The notes under the pieces are model-generated. The model ran no database searches, was not told the DNA's origin, and saw only the letters and a program-made list of their open reading frames with translations. DNA of 64,000 nucleotides from NCBI GenBank assembly GCA_947650365.1, contig OX393557.1:26256385-26320384 (forward strand). The letters are read 5' to 3'. Every line of letters begins with the position of its first letter. Position 1 is the first letter of the stretch. This DNA comes from Chamaelirium japonicum. Lineage: Eukaryota > Streptophyta > Magnoliopsida > Liliales > Melanthiaceae. The position numbers were made by a program, and so were the translations under genes. Below are positions 21,786 to 33,774 of the stretch, piece by piece.

Positions 21786-22247
21786 GAGCATCCACACCTG
21801 CCTCAATAAATCCGCAAAGCCTAGGGAGTGCTGGATCCCCTCCGCCTCGAAGAAGTATGTGCCTTGGTTTCCAAGTAATTTTTTTTGGGGTTATTTTTCA
21901 CCTTGACCCCCACTTAATTGGGATAACTAAAAAATACCCCCCTATGATCTTAATTTTTGAGTTTTACCCCTCCAAATTCTACTTTTTTGCAAAAGATCAT
22001 GTGGATGTACGATCAAGAAGGGTAAGACTCAAAAATTAAGGCCATAGGGGGTACTTTTAATTACCCCAATTAACTAGAGGGTTAAGTAAAAAAAAAACCC
22101 TTTTTTTTAAGAACAGATATTTACAAAAGTAACTAATGAGGTAGAAGGCCGACATGAGGCACCTGATGACAAATCTCTTTGCTTTTTAACCTGCTATCTA
22201 TTTCCTCAAAAGTAGCTAAGGAAATAGAGAGGCCGGTGTGGATGCTC
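21786..22247. mobile_element. Tourist-like MITE, TSD TTA, carrying a foldback
   Basis: It begins GAGCATCCACACCTGCCTC and ends GGCCGGTGTGGATGCTC, a good inverted repeat, with TTA on both sides (21783-21785 and 22248-22250). Length 462 bp, roughly half of it a nested foldback at 21878-22105. Confidence 0.85.
21878..22105. mobile_element. Foldback element inside the MITE
   Basis: The arms of about 90 bp are imperfect inverted repeats: TTGACCCCCACTTAATTGGG with a TTTTTGAGTTTTACCCC inner end, against GGGTAAGACTCAAAAATTAA and CCCCAATTAACTAGAGGG. A similar but unrelated foldback occurs at 43380-43610. It inserted after the host MITE was in place. Confidence 0.7.
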
Positions 22248-22389
22248 TTAGTTAAGCATAAAAGAGGTTAGAGAGACTTAGTCTTAAGTCCTTTTAACAG
22301 ATGCTATATTAACTGAATGACAAACAATGTTTTAATATTGCACCAAATCTCTCTCGAAACAGCACGTGATGCACAAACTCCCTAAGGGT

Positions 22390-22760
22390 AGGAAGAATAT
22401 ACATTTGTCTTCAGCAAGAGTATCCATTCATCAGCCACAAGAGTATACATTCGCCAGTTGACACAATGCATGCAGCAAGAGTATCAATTCGATTTGGAAA
22501 GAGTATCAATTTAGCCAATTGGTTGTTGCTATATTGATTTTACTGTAGTTGCTACAGTAATTTCACTGTAGCAAGAGTATCAATTTGGTTTGGTAAGAAT
22601 ATCAATTAGCCGAATGAATACTCTTGTTGCAGTGAAATCACTGTAGCAACTACAGTGAAATCAGTGTAGCAACCGCTACATGCACAATACCACCCAACAA
22701 ATAGATACTCTTGTTGATGACAAATTGACTCTCTAGAGACGAATGTATACTCTTCCAACA
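22390..22760. repeat. Cluster of AAGAGTATCAATT motifs in both orientations
   Basis: Variants of CAAGAGTATCAATT occur at least six times on the plus strand (for example near 22416, 22447, 22479, 22498, 22573 and 22605) and at least three times inverted (near 22615, 22705 and 22748). Blocks of CACTGTAGCAACTACAGTG are interspersed. The internal palindromes suggest an unrecognised non-autonomous element or its centre. Confidence 0.65.
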
Positions 22761-25236
22761 GTTAGGGACTAAGTAAGTATATTCCATACACAATTCCATG
22801 GGCCCTCCGCCTCCAAGCCAATCCATACTGGCCACATCACCGGGTGCAGGCCATCTAGTTGGTCGGGACCCATAGTCGGCCTGATCCTTTTCATCCTTAG
22901 CACTTCTATTTAAACATAGAAACATGACAAAAAAGCAGACATAATGCCGACGCATCGGCTAGCGCTTGGATTGCGAAAAAAAAAATTTGCTACATGGGGA
23001 TTTTGCTGCAGATGCCGATGCCTCCCATGGCGGCGCAATGTCTGTGTTTTTGTCCCGTTCTATGTTCAATTGGCATTTTCCATTTCACCCAGCCAGTTGC
23101 TCCCTAAGTTTAGCTCCTCTCCATCTAGTGATGAAACCCTACTTGTGGGGGAGCTGTCGCACTTAACCTAAGAAAGTTAACAACATCCAACCCCACATCT
23201 TTTTGCGGTGAGTGCATCGGACAGCTCCCCATAACTAGTAACAATCGTTGAGTGGAGAGGAGCCCAACTCCTACCCCATCTAGTTGTCATATCTCTATTT
23301 GAAGCATCACCAAGAGTCCGTACCAACAAAGCCCATAATCGGCCCCATGTATGCTATCGGATCGTGGGCTCAATAGAAAATAGGGAGCTGAAGGCACTCA
23401 CCACATTTGGTGAGCTCGCCGCCAAGGCCTATAATAGGGAGTGTGATGGCGAGTCTCTTGGAGGGTGATTCAGAAAGATTGGCTCTCTATTTTGGCAAAG
23501 GAGAGCATATAGTGAGTCTAGAGATCAATATGCACACAATCAAACATTTTTATCCCCCCCCCCCCCCCCCCCCCTTCGAGATGGTTATCTTCTTGCCTTG
23601 AACTTCAGTGATACCCCCATTGAAGTCTTTGCGCGTAATCTGAAAACAAAAGACGACGAAAGCTGAGTTGCTCCTGGTTTTAATCAAAACATTACATATT
23701 TAAACGACACCTAGAAGCATCGAACAAAAAGAATATTGCTCGAAAAAAAAAATTAATTTATCTCGTATCTCAACAATGCCAACCCTTTAACAAATGGTAA
23801 TCGAAAAGGAGTAGCCTCAGAAGAGATTTAATGAAAAAATGGAGGTAAATTACACTGATATCTCCTAAGGTTTGCCTAAATTACGTGGATCTCCCCTTCA
23901 GGTCTGGAATTTACATTGGCCTCCGTTGCTTACTTCAGTACTTATGGTGTGAGATACTAATGGCTCACTAATAGAGGGGGGAATCTATTGCCGACAACTA
24001 AAGCAGAGGGGAGAGCGGTGTGAATGCCAGAAATGCAGGGGAGGTTCGTAGAATATAGGCAAGAAGACTTAGGTCTAGCACGATCTTTCACTACACAAGA
24101 TAAACCCCTAGAGGTTCTCAAGCACGCATTGAAAAACTCAATCAGCACAGACCAAGGTTCTAACACAAGTCTAGGTGTGACTACCACCTACAAGATTCAA
24201 TCAAGAAGGAATGTGGAAGTCAAACCTACTAGCCACTAGACAATACACTCAATTCTTTTTATGAATTTTTCATATCAACTCACATTTTGAGTTGTCCAAG
24301 TCTTGACCGACTAATCAATAAAGCACTCTTAGTTATGCCTAACCTTTATATCAACTTCTTTTTAGCTCAAAAATTTCCACAAGATGTAGAACTATATGCA
24401 CATCTAGAAAATCATGGTCCGTCCAAAAAAATTTTGAATGAATAGTATTTTTTCTATATAAACTATTTTTTTCAGACTACGTAAAAAACCAATGTTTGAC
24501 ATTTCAGCATAATTTTTGCACGATTTAAAACTTTCGTAAATTTCTTGTTTTAAATACGTTTTCAAAATCGTTTGAAATATTATTTTAACAATCACCTAAT
24601 CTTTATTTTGAAAATATTTTTATCTATAAAAAAAATTAAAAAACATTTAAAAAATATAGATCAAAACCAAACAAAACAAGACTGCACAAGAACACACAAA
24701 CTCAAACTTAAATATCTACAAAACATGTTATGTGAAGCTCTACACATCTTTATAGGGTACAAATATTATCTGAATGTTTCAAAGTGTGTATTTATACTTG
24801 GTTTATGACTATCTAGGATTTCACTAAAAAATTCTATTAAAATTCAATATTTTCACCATTTCTATAAAACTACAATATTTTCACACTATCAAAATATTTC
24901 CGCAAAATATTTTCATATCTAGAGTATCGAAATATTGGTCTAAATGGAAAATTTAAACCTTGAATTGGGCCAACATGCTGATGAAGCCGGTTCCATTGGC
25001 TAAGTTCAAGCATTGCCTAAGCTTGGCCAATATGGTTTAAGAAGTTTCTCACCATCAGGGTACTGGCACTGTTAGAGTGCTTTTGGCGTGTCTTCGGGAT
25101 GCGCTTTGGGACGCCAAAGAGTTATCATTTAGGCATCGTCAGGGTGCAAGTGGAGACGACAATCGGATTTTGATTTGTGATGTATCATCAAGGTGAGATT
25201 GGTGAAGATAGCTCGACACAAACCCTCTACCTCTCT
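22761..25236. other. No gene recognised
   Basis: Mixed sequence with a poly-C tract at about 23553-23574, a GGTAAATTACACT-type element end at 23842 and a very AT-rich stretch at 24420-24960. Short open frames occur but none shows a known motif, and their base composition matches the surrounding DNA. Confidence 0.5.
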
Positions 25237-27700
25237 GGTTCAGTGTTCACACGACTAACAGACCAGGTCGTGCACACTGATCATTATCGATCATACCGGT
25301 AATTTTAACCGAGTCAATTGTAGTTACAGGGTTAAATACTGGTATCGTCCTCAATGATTGTGACTGCGTAACTAAGATCTAATTCTAACGATTAAAGCAA
25401 TTAAGGGAATAGAGTTGAATGATGATTGCAAATTAATTAAAACTAATATTAAGCAATTAAATTAAAAATAGAGATCAAGTTGGAAGAGTCTAGGGTGGAG
25501 AATCCACCACTAGCCATGCACTAGTCTCTTTATGCCAATTAGGGTTTGTTAATTTCAATGGAGCGTTTCGATCATCACGATTGGAAATCGTAATGAGATC
25601 GAAACTGTGTTTATCATCTTCGACGCCATGAGTTATGTTCGATCGGCACGATCCATCTTTAGGGGCACGGATCGTCTCCCGTTAGCATAACTCATCTCAT
25701 AGAAGAATGATAAATTGATTAATAGATATCTTACCATCACGCACATGGCATGCACCATCTTAGTTTAGCACAGTTCGACTTTTTAGGGCACGGACCATCT
25801 TCCTTGACATGATGCATCTCTTGCAAGACAGTAAGGAGCATTAAAGCGAAGCAAGACAAGATAAGATTAATTTGATTCTAATAATAAGAGATTTCACATT
25901 AAAAACATACAATCGAAGAAACGAACAACAAATATAAAATTAGAATTATCTCATCAAGCGTAATCTCCAATAGAAATAACAAAACCTTAAAAGTGCATAA
26001 ATTAAACTAGACCAAAAGCTAGGGCCAAAGTCCTATAAGAATTTAGCCGATGTATGCATGGAAAAAGATTCGGGTCGTCTTTATTTCACACATGAAGATT
26101 ACAGGGCCGAGACCTGGGGACTCGGGGGTGGTGAGCCGGATGTGGCGAAGATTTGATCAGGAGATTATGGGAGAGATCCTCTAGAGGGTCCCTTTGATCC
26201 GCGTCTCCATGTTACTTCGTGCGAGAGCTCTAAATTACCCAGCACAAAGATCTTTACAAGGTGAGGGTTTCTTGAGAGGCTAAGGAGTCTTCATAGTTGC
26301 TTTTGTCCCTTCCGTGCTTCGTGTTTTCTTGGCTAGGGAGGCTTTTGGTTTCGTTCCTCGATCTTCGTGTCTCCCTCGGCTCTGGCTAGTTCTCGGCGTC
26401 CTTAATTGTCGGTTCGCGGCGTCGATCATGCTTTTGGCGTCGGCTTTGGCTTTGCTTTGGCGTGGCTCTGGCTTTTGTTTTTCTTTGGCGCTTGCGCTTG
26501 AACGTAGACGGGTAGAGGCTTGCGATGATTTAGTTCTTCCGGAATTCGTGTCGTATCAGTTAGAACGTGCGGTGCTTTGCTCATGACCGTCGTAGTTGCT
26601 TGGCTTTGGCACTTGTGTTGCTTTGGCGCAGGCTTGACCGATGTTCTGCTTCAGCTTTCTTGTGTTGGCTTTTGCTTTGGCGTTGACTTGATCTTCTTCT
26701 CGAACGATAATGGCGATGTTCTTCGATTCTTCTTTATTCTTTCGGCTTCCTCAACGATTGTGGTATTGGCTTGACTTCTCTTCTTCTCCGGGCTTCTTTG
26801 GCGTGATCGAAGTCGAAGGCTTTGTTTTGAAGATGATGGGTATATTGCCGCTTCGGATGTCCTTCTCCAAGCTTTCTTCTTTGCGAATGGAGCGGACGTT
26901 GTTGAAGACGACGGGGTGATGCCGCTTCGATCTTCTTCTCCAAGCTTTTGGGCTTGATCGGAGTCGAAGGTTTGATGAAGATGACGGGGTGATGCCGCTT
27001 CGATCTTCTTCTCCGAACTTTTGGGCTTGATTGGAGTCGAAAGCTTGATGAAGACAACGGGGTGATGCCGCTTCGATCTTCTTCTCCGAGCTTTTGGGCT
27101 TGATCAGAGTCGAAGGCTTGATGAAGACGACGGGGTGATGCCACTTCAATCTTATTCTCCAGGCTTTTGGGCTTGATCGGAGTCGAAGGCTCGATGAAGA
27201 CGACGGAGAGATGCCGCATCGATCTTCTTCTCCGGCCTTTGCTTCTGGCGTCTTCGGAGTTGAAGGCTTCTTCTTCGAGCTTTCTTCTTCGTGCACAGAG
27301 TCGAAGGATTGATCTTCTTGTACAAGGGTCTTCACGTTGATGAGAACTTTCAATCGACTAAGCCGATCCCAAAGGGGTAGACTTGCCCGAGCCTCGTGAA
27401 GCCTTAGGTCGTTGAAGGCAAGTCTTCTCCTGTGCAGAGCTTCCTTGCCTCTGGCTTCGACCTCTTGAGCCTTCCCCCTCCTCCTATATTTATAAGTGAA
27501 GGGGGTTAGGAGAGATATGGGAAGGTTTTTTTGAATCCCTTGATTATCTCTTCCATAACTATCCAATATTCATTCCTTCATTTATGGGAGAATAAACCTT
27601 TATTTTTATGGCCCAATCATTTTGAATTTTTATGTGAATCTTGCACATCAAATCGATAGCGACCCGACTTTGTTTCTTGTCCGTCGGATCGAGGGATCGA
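25237..27700 (-). repeat. Long LTR-like sequence, probably Tat-type, minus orientation
   Basis: The low-coordinate end (GTTAAATACTGGTATCGTCC, then long ATTAA/TTAAG tracts and a GGTGGAGAATCCACCAC segment) resembles the U5 end of long Tat-type LTRs. The minus strand has AATAAA at 26080-26085 and a TATA motif CTTATAAATATAGG at 27484-27497, in correct promoter-then-polyA order. A probable start is TGTTCACACG at about 25246. The far end and a target duplication could not be fixed. It may be a solo LTR. Confidence 0.5.
26785..27240. repeat. 73-bp tandem repeats within the LTR-like sequence
   Basis: Four well-matched units start at 26946, 27018, 27091 and 27164 with CTTTTGGGCTTGATCGGAGT, and each contains GACGGGGTGATGCCGCTTCG. 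Two more diverged units precede them. Because 73 is not divisible by three, the 271-codon minus-strand frame that spans the array (26751-27566) reads the units in rotating frames. Confidence 0.85.
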
Positions 27701-27748
27701 CGTAGATCCACGTTTGTGTAAACGTCTATGCAACCTCCTCCCGCGCAT

Positions 27749-27831
27749 GGTGATTTTCTTTCCTTTTTCTTCTTCTTTTCTTTCCTTTTCTTTCTTTTCT
27801 TTCCTTTCCTTTTCTTTCTTTCTTTTCCTTG
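27749..27831. repeat. CT-rich low-complexity tract
   Basis: Runs of TTTCTTT and TTTCCTTT on the plus strand, followed by a GC-rich inverted segment (GGCCGGGTGGGCCCC and GGGCCCACCCGGCCCC at 27880-27920). Confidence 0.8.
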
Positions 27832-28039
27832 GCTAACCGCTCCTTACCCGCAGGAAGGGGGACACGGTTTACCAAGGGGGGCCGGGTGGGCCCCACTTGC
27901 GGATGGGCCCACCCGGCCCCTCTTTTGGCTCGGGTCAGGTCCAGTGGGCCCGAATTTGTGTCGGGTTTGTTCTCGGGTCGGTGTACACAAGTCGGGTTCG
28001 AGTTCGATAAATTTCGTGTATCTACAGCCGCTCATGTTG

Positions 28040-28560
28040 GAGGTGACGACGGAGGTGTTGAAGAAGCGGGATGAACGATCCATGGCTGCTCCTCTCTTTC
28101 TTCTTTTCTCGATCTTCTCCTAGGGATGACGAAGTTCCAAGCAAAATTCGGATCATTTTCCTCAAGAGAAAACACGGATATATAGGCTCCCAAATGTATG
28201 CCAGTTGTAGTTGTCCTACAGCGAATCTGGACCATACAATTCTTGGGCGTCGGAGGCCCAGAAAGTTACTTCCGATCGATCAAAACTCGTGTTCGATCGA
28301 CGGATTTGGCAAAGTCTCTATCTGCTAGAACGTCCGCGTCCGATCGATCGGGCGCAGCGATTTCTCTGTCTGTGGGCGGTTGCATGCGGGGGTTGCCCTT
28401 GGAGTTGTTCTTCCTCGTGGTTGCGCTTAGTTATTCTTCGTTAATTTGCGTTTGATATGTTTTTTTGTTAGTTGTAGCTTTTTTCCTGAAAATCACAGAA
28501 ATACAAGTAATCAGAGCATTTTAAGGCAAAAACATTATGATTAGGCATATACTTAGGGGT
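28040..28560. other. No gene recognised
   Basis: Contains several CGATCGAT-type words and short frames in more than one phase, none with a recognisable motif. It may be the U3 of the preceding LTR-like sequence or of a neighbouring one. Confidence 0.4.
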
Positions 28561-29165
28561 ACGGATACGGCATGTTTTTGTGCCGATCACACATGACACA
28601 CCCATGGATCAGGTCGTGTGCATGACGTTCCCGAGATTCCAGGAAAACCACCGTGTTCTTTTTTGCCTGAGCGATAATCCTAGTCGCTCGAGCGCTAGCA
28701 GAGTTGTGCGCACGACTTGTCCAAGTCATACGCACGAACCGTTTTGTTCACACGATCAGGACAATCTTAATGCGTTTTGAATTTTGTTTTTTGGTCGTCA
28801 GATGGAATTTCAAGTGAGAGCTTGTGTGGGACACTTGTATACCTATTCCCTCAATATATAAGGGGGTCAAGGGTTTTGGAGATGGATGATGAAACATTAT
28901 TTCTTTAAGGGGAGGTTTGGAGAGGCATGGTGAAAGCTTTGGAAGGAGGTGCTCTCAGCAAAAAGAGTTCATCTCGTTGGAGTTGAGCATTGCTTGTAAC
29001 TCGTTTGCTTCTTCATTATAGTGGATCGTCCGATCGTCTTCACCCGTGAATTTTCACACAAGGATTTCCACGTAAATCTCATGTCTCTCCATCTGTGATT
29101 GCTTTGTAATTGTTTCGTCTTTACTTTCCTATTTCTATATTTTTGTTTGGTTGATTGTTCCACAT
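28560..29165 (+). repeat. Copia-type LTR, probably solo
   Basis: Features of long plant Copia LTRs in plus orientation: GCTCGAGCGCTAGC and GCGCACGACTTG words in U3, a TATA box TATATAAG at about 28855-28862, and a downstream region containing GATTTCCACGTAAATCTC and CATCTGTGATTGCTTTGTAA. No primer site or gag follows. Boundaries are approximate. Confidence 0.55.
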
Positions 29166-29480
29166 CGATCCGTCGAAGAATCGGGCCGGGCCTGAATTTC
29201 ATAAGCCCTCTAACGAGGGCTAGGTTATGTACTAAGACTGCATAACCCGGCCCGGCCCGGCCCTCCTATAGTTAGACAGGCACACAGCCCACCGAATAAT
29301 CAGCAGTCCACAATTTCACACTCGAGGAATCAGGGATTCTGATTCTTGATGAGTGGAGGACAGGCTGGAGATCGCACGGCGGGCTAGGAGCGTGATTAAC
29401 GTCCACTGATCAATGGCAACGGTCAGATTTTGCCTCTATATAGAATGAGATCTGCATCGACGGTCATCGAACATCCCTTC

Positions 29481-30733
29481 TATATAGATATGCTCATTAT
29501 GACTACCACAAGGAATGCAACTATCAGTAGACATGCCTAAGAACATCTCCAACCGGCTCTGAAGCTCGGAGGTGCTCCGAAGCAAGTGGGGCCCGCATTT
29601 TGCTGCCACCTCATCGGAGGCCTCTTCGGTGAGAGGTTCAGCTCCAACCGCCTCCGAACCAGTATTTTGCACAAAACACCCTACCCATTTTCAAGTTATC
29701 CAAACTCTCCAATTTTACTCCAAACCCCACCCACCTTACAAAAAAACCAGAATTTCTCTCTCCAATTTATGAAATGTACGGGGGGTTTTTTAAAAAAAAC
29801 TAGAATTTTTTATTTGCTCGGAGGCTCCGAAGGACCTCTGTTGTATGTGGAGGGCTTCGGAGGTCCGGGGGGCACGTGGCCTACGTGGCATGCCACGTAG
29901 GCCTTGCGACATCCCTTCGGAGCCGGTTGGAGCGCCCATTTCTATTCGGAGTGCCACGTGGGCCTTCAGAGCTCCCCTACGGAGCCGGTTGGAGATGCTC
30001 TAAATAGTGAAAAACAACTTTAATTTATAAACAAACAAAGCAAGATAATTATACTAAACCAAACAAATACACTAAAAGCTTTTATTAAGATGAGAAAAAT
30101 TGAGGGAGTGCACCGATTTAGGCCGGAGACAAAATTGAGGTATACGTTGATTTGCGCACCAAAGGAACCACCTCTTATGCAGCCTTTGTAAAAAGAAAAA
30201 TGTTTGATCATCCAACAAGTGTGATTCATGTGAAATTGATGGTTCATGACTCATGAGATTCTTTGAAAGAAAAATGAATGGGCAATGTGCTGCACTCTAA
30301 ATTTTTTAAAAGTTATGACCTACCAAACTAACAAAAAAAATCAAAGAGATAAAAAATGAGGGATTACCGGCGCTAGGTGTTTATGGGCTATTTTTCGACC
30401 AGATGACTCGGCAAGTAGATCACACTGTCAATCGATTATGTTCACTGTCCACAGTCTCGTAGAGACAGGGGCTATAGTCTCGCACACAGAGAGAGAAAGA
30501 GAGAGACCCGATCAGAGAGAGCGGGGGAGGCTTCCGTCAATCGATTTCAGCGTAACCCCGGCCTCACTCCCTCAATTTTTCTCATCTTAATAAAAACTTT
30601 TTTAGTGTATTTCTTTGGTTTAGTATAATTATCTTGTTTTGTTTGTTTATAAATTAAAGTTGTTTTTCACTATTTAGGCATGTCTACTGATAGTTGCATT
30701 CCTTGTGGTAGTCATAATGAGCATATCTATATA
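29481..30733. mobile_element. Element with 170-bp inverted repeats
   Basis: The left arm (29481-29540 plus 30004-30110) and right arm (30564-30733) are near-perfect inverted copies, from TATATAGATATGCTCATTAT to AAAATTGAGGGAGTG. Sixty bases into the left arm a MITE is inserted. The 450 bp between the arms are non-coding. Long inverted arms suggest a Mutator-like or foldback element, but no target duplication was found. Confidence 0.75.
29541..30000. mobile_element. Tourist-like MITE in the left inverted-repeat arm, TSD TAA
   Basis: The ends are GAACATCTCCAACCGGCTC and GAGCCGGTTGGAGATGCTC. TAA flanks both sides (29538-29540 and 30001-30003). The right arm of the host element keeps the empty site CTATTTAGGCATG, which proves a 460-bp insertion with a 3-bp duplication. 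Non-coding. Confidence 0.93.
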
Positions 30734-31105
30734 ATAGGGGAGGGTTTTATGGGGGGGACAAAGAATGACCAGGATCCGTTTTTAGGAGGGGGACAAAATA
30801 AGGGGCAAGGACCGAGTACCACATCATGTGCAGCAAATTAAAGATAGTGATTTAAATATTTATTACTATAATCAGTTGGGATGAGTTTGATCACGGTTGA
30901 AACCGCACCCCACTTCCTCCGACTAATACTTCCTCTCTCCCCATCGCCACATTTTCGTGTAACCGACTCGTACCAATCCCCACGTTTCGGCGTAACCCCG
31001 GCCTCACCTCCCCTCCTTGACATCAAAAACGAGGAGGAGAATGATGAAATGGAGGAGGAAGAAGAAGAGGGCATAGCTGTTACAATTGGTGAGGCCTATA
31101 GCTCG
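30734..31105. other. No gene recognised
   Basis: Contains GTTTCGGCGTAACCCCGGCC, which repeats a phrase at 30546-30561. A short plus-strand frame ends in a run of Glu codons near 31070. No motif. Confidence 0.4.
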
Positions 31106-33391
31106 TAAAAACCTATAGTTTAGCTATGTATGGTTGATAGTATAAGATTGCATCTTAGTACGTATCTTAGTACGTGTTCTGATTACAGAACAGAGAGCCA
31201 TGGCTACATGGTAATCCTCTTGAGTGGAAGACTCAAGGGACTGGTCCCATGTAACCTAAATATGTTCGCAGCTCTGATTAGGGTTGGTCGCCCTATCAAG
31301 ATAAGCTGTTGGGATAACAGAGCATGGGTGTCTCCACCACGGTCATTACCAGGCACAATGTCTGTGGCCTAACGGAACCAACACGGTGCACAGATCGATG
31401 AGCAGACACCGGTGCACTAAACCATGTTTCTGCTTAGGGTAAACCGGTCATAAACCCTTAGGAACCACGTCTGATGGGCTAACCAGTTGAGTGGTGCTTT
31501 GGCGTACCAATGTGTGAGAATCCGGATGTAGTGATCCAAAACCACGGTGTACTAGGTTACCCGGCTGGCGTTGCATCAACGTGTCACTCCTGCAGGCCAT
31601 CCACACCCCTAACGGGAGGTGCGTTCTTTGGTCTGACCTACGTCGTATTCAACCCTGGTCAGGTGGTCATCAGTTGGACTGGTGATGGATCCGGTTACTC
31701 GGTAGAGTAATCGGAGGTACGATGTACGTGGTCAACCTGGAAGGAACCGAGTCATATGAGCACTCGAGTCTGACGGTATTCTCCACCGCTCGAGTTGCAT
31801 GGCACCAGATAGAGGGACAGTGGGTTTACCATACTAAGCGGAGAGTAGGGGTATGCAGGAGAACATAGTAAGTTCAGGGGATTGGAGTGCAGCCTGCATC
31901 GCACTCTGGATGGCCACACAGGTTAACTCGGACTCAGAGGATCGATGGTACACTCGGGTAGTGTGTCGATCAAGTCTAAGTTGGAAGCCATGAACCCTGG
32001 TCCCTGAAGATTTTACCTTATCCATTTTATGTACGGTCCTTGTACCATCTTCTCGAAACACATAACGCAATTAGAGAAAGCGAGAAGTCCAAGCCTACGC
32101 TCCGTGAGTGCTTCGCACTAGTGCACGATAGATGCGTAGCTACGTGTGTGCACTAAGGGGAAACCCTAGGTTAGTGCAGAGACGCATGTAGCAATTCCTT
32201 GGCATAAGTCGACTTTGCCACATGGGTGCGATGCACCGGGATATATTGTGAGTTGACTAGTTGACTTCACTAGGGGCACCCTACGGGAACCTCAGAGAAT
32301 AGTGAAATCACTGGTGCACTTCACTTATGTGTGCCTTGCAAAGTCTCGTACACGAGGAACGGCCAACTAGTGACATAAGAGCGTTTTGATCATACCATGC
32401 GCCACTATGCACTAGGTGGGCTGGCCCTAAGTGTTGGGAGACTGATCAAGGCCGACCCCATTGGTTTCAGAAGGTTGTTGCCTCCAATGATGGGGTTGGT
32501 CATGAGGCACAGAAAATGGGCTGGTTTTGATCGTTTTCAAAACCAAGGAAAAGATAAAGATAAAGGAGAGATATATAGGGAGAGGTTTGAATTAGTTGAA
32601 CCTTATTCGTACTAGCCTCATCCATAAGAATAGGGCAGCCCTATATAAGAGTAATGAATGAGAGGGGGGGTCGGTGATGACAAGCCTTAGGGCCGGCCAT
32701 GCCATGGGGAAACCCTAGCCGCCCTCTCTCCTCTCTTCTCTTCTCTCGTCTCTCTCTCTCTCTCGCTTGCGCCATTGGATGGCGACTCGTCTTCCCCGCG
32801 TAGGGTTTCGTAGAAGGAGAAGGCTCGTCAAATGGAGGCACTCAGAGATCCATCGACGAGGCGCCGTGCATCGTGCGAGATCGGGTAAACTAGAAGGCAT
32901 CTCCCGCAAGCTTTTGCTGTCCAGAATCTGCACAAAAAATTAGCAATGTTTCTACGATTCCAGGAGCTACAGAAGTCTAAACGAGGTGAAACTAGTTGAA
33001 AAAGTTGCATCTCGAAGTTCTACACCTGCAATCCAAATTTCAGCCCAATTGAACTTCAGAGTAGAAAGTTATGGCCATTGCACCGAAGGTATATCGAGCA
33101 GATCCGAGCCCGTCTCCATCGACAAAGAAGAAATTTGTCGCGATGAAAGAATTCGTACGCAGGTATGTTCTCTAACATGTAGATCTAGCATAGATTGAAT
33201 ATGCATGCATGCTAGATTGTTCTTTCGTATTAGATCGACGTTGGGGGTTCGCGTAGTTGCCATGATAGATTCATATACGCACATGTAGATCGTTTCGATG
33301 AAAACTTTGATATGTGACGCACACCGCTCTCGGTCTTCGGACCTTCACTTTGCTTTCGTTGCGGGCCTCTACCATGGATTTATTTCCAACA
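31106..33391 (+). repeat. Long LTR-like sequence, Copia-type, copy 1
   Basis: Homology with 37390-38580 begins at GTAAAAACC (31106). The sequence holds a TATA box CCCTATATAAGAG (TATATAAG at 32642-32649), a CT-rich leader, and ends TTATTTCCAACA (33391), followed by a poorly matched primer-site position. The region before the end (GCATGCATGCTAGATTGTTC) is typical of plant Copia LTRs of the Bianca kind. No element proteins follow. The start is approximate. Confidence 0.5.
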
Positions 33392-33774
33392 ATGGCAGTA
33401 GTGGGTTGCCGACGACGGAGTCGAGCAGCGGCCTGCACATAGCCAGTAATGGGACAGCGGGTGTGGGCTGCCATCAACATAAGAGCAGGAATGAAATAGG
33501 AACATATCTGGTATTTTTCTCAAATTTAAGTTAGGGCTGCTATAGGTATTTCGTGGGTTGTAATTAGAATCACCCTTTCATTTTGGTAATTGGTGTTATG
33601 TCCCTGAAATAGTTCTCATCTAACGGTAAGGACAATATGTTTACCGTTAGAAATAAATCCCTCTAATTGGTGTTAGGTCCCCAAAACATTATTTCTTGTG
33701 GAGGAATTCTCCAGGAAGATTTTTGCTCTCACTGGGATGCTCCCACTGGGATGCTCCAGATGAATCTAGACCAT
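33392..33774. other. No gene recognised
   Basis: Follows the LTR-like sequence. Short open frames without motifs. CTCACTGGGATGCTCC is locally duplicated near 33735. Confidence 0.4.

Noticed and set aside
22390..22760. CRISPR-like spacing of repeated motifs
   Set aside because: Motifs are variable, in both orientations and irregularly spaced. The plant context also excludes it.
23553..23574. Poly-C run as a possible telomere- or centromere-related feature
   Set aside because: A simple homopolymer. No telomeric TTTAGGG array or satellite was seen.
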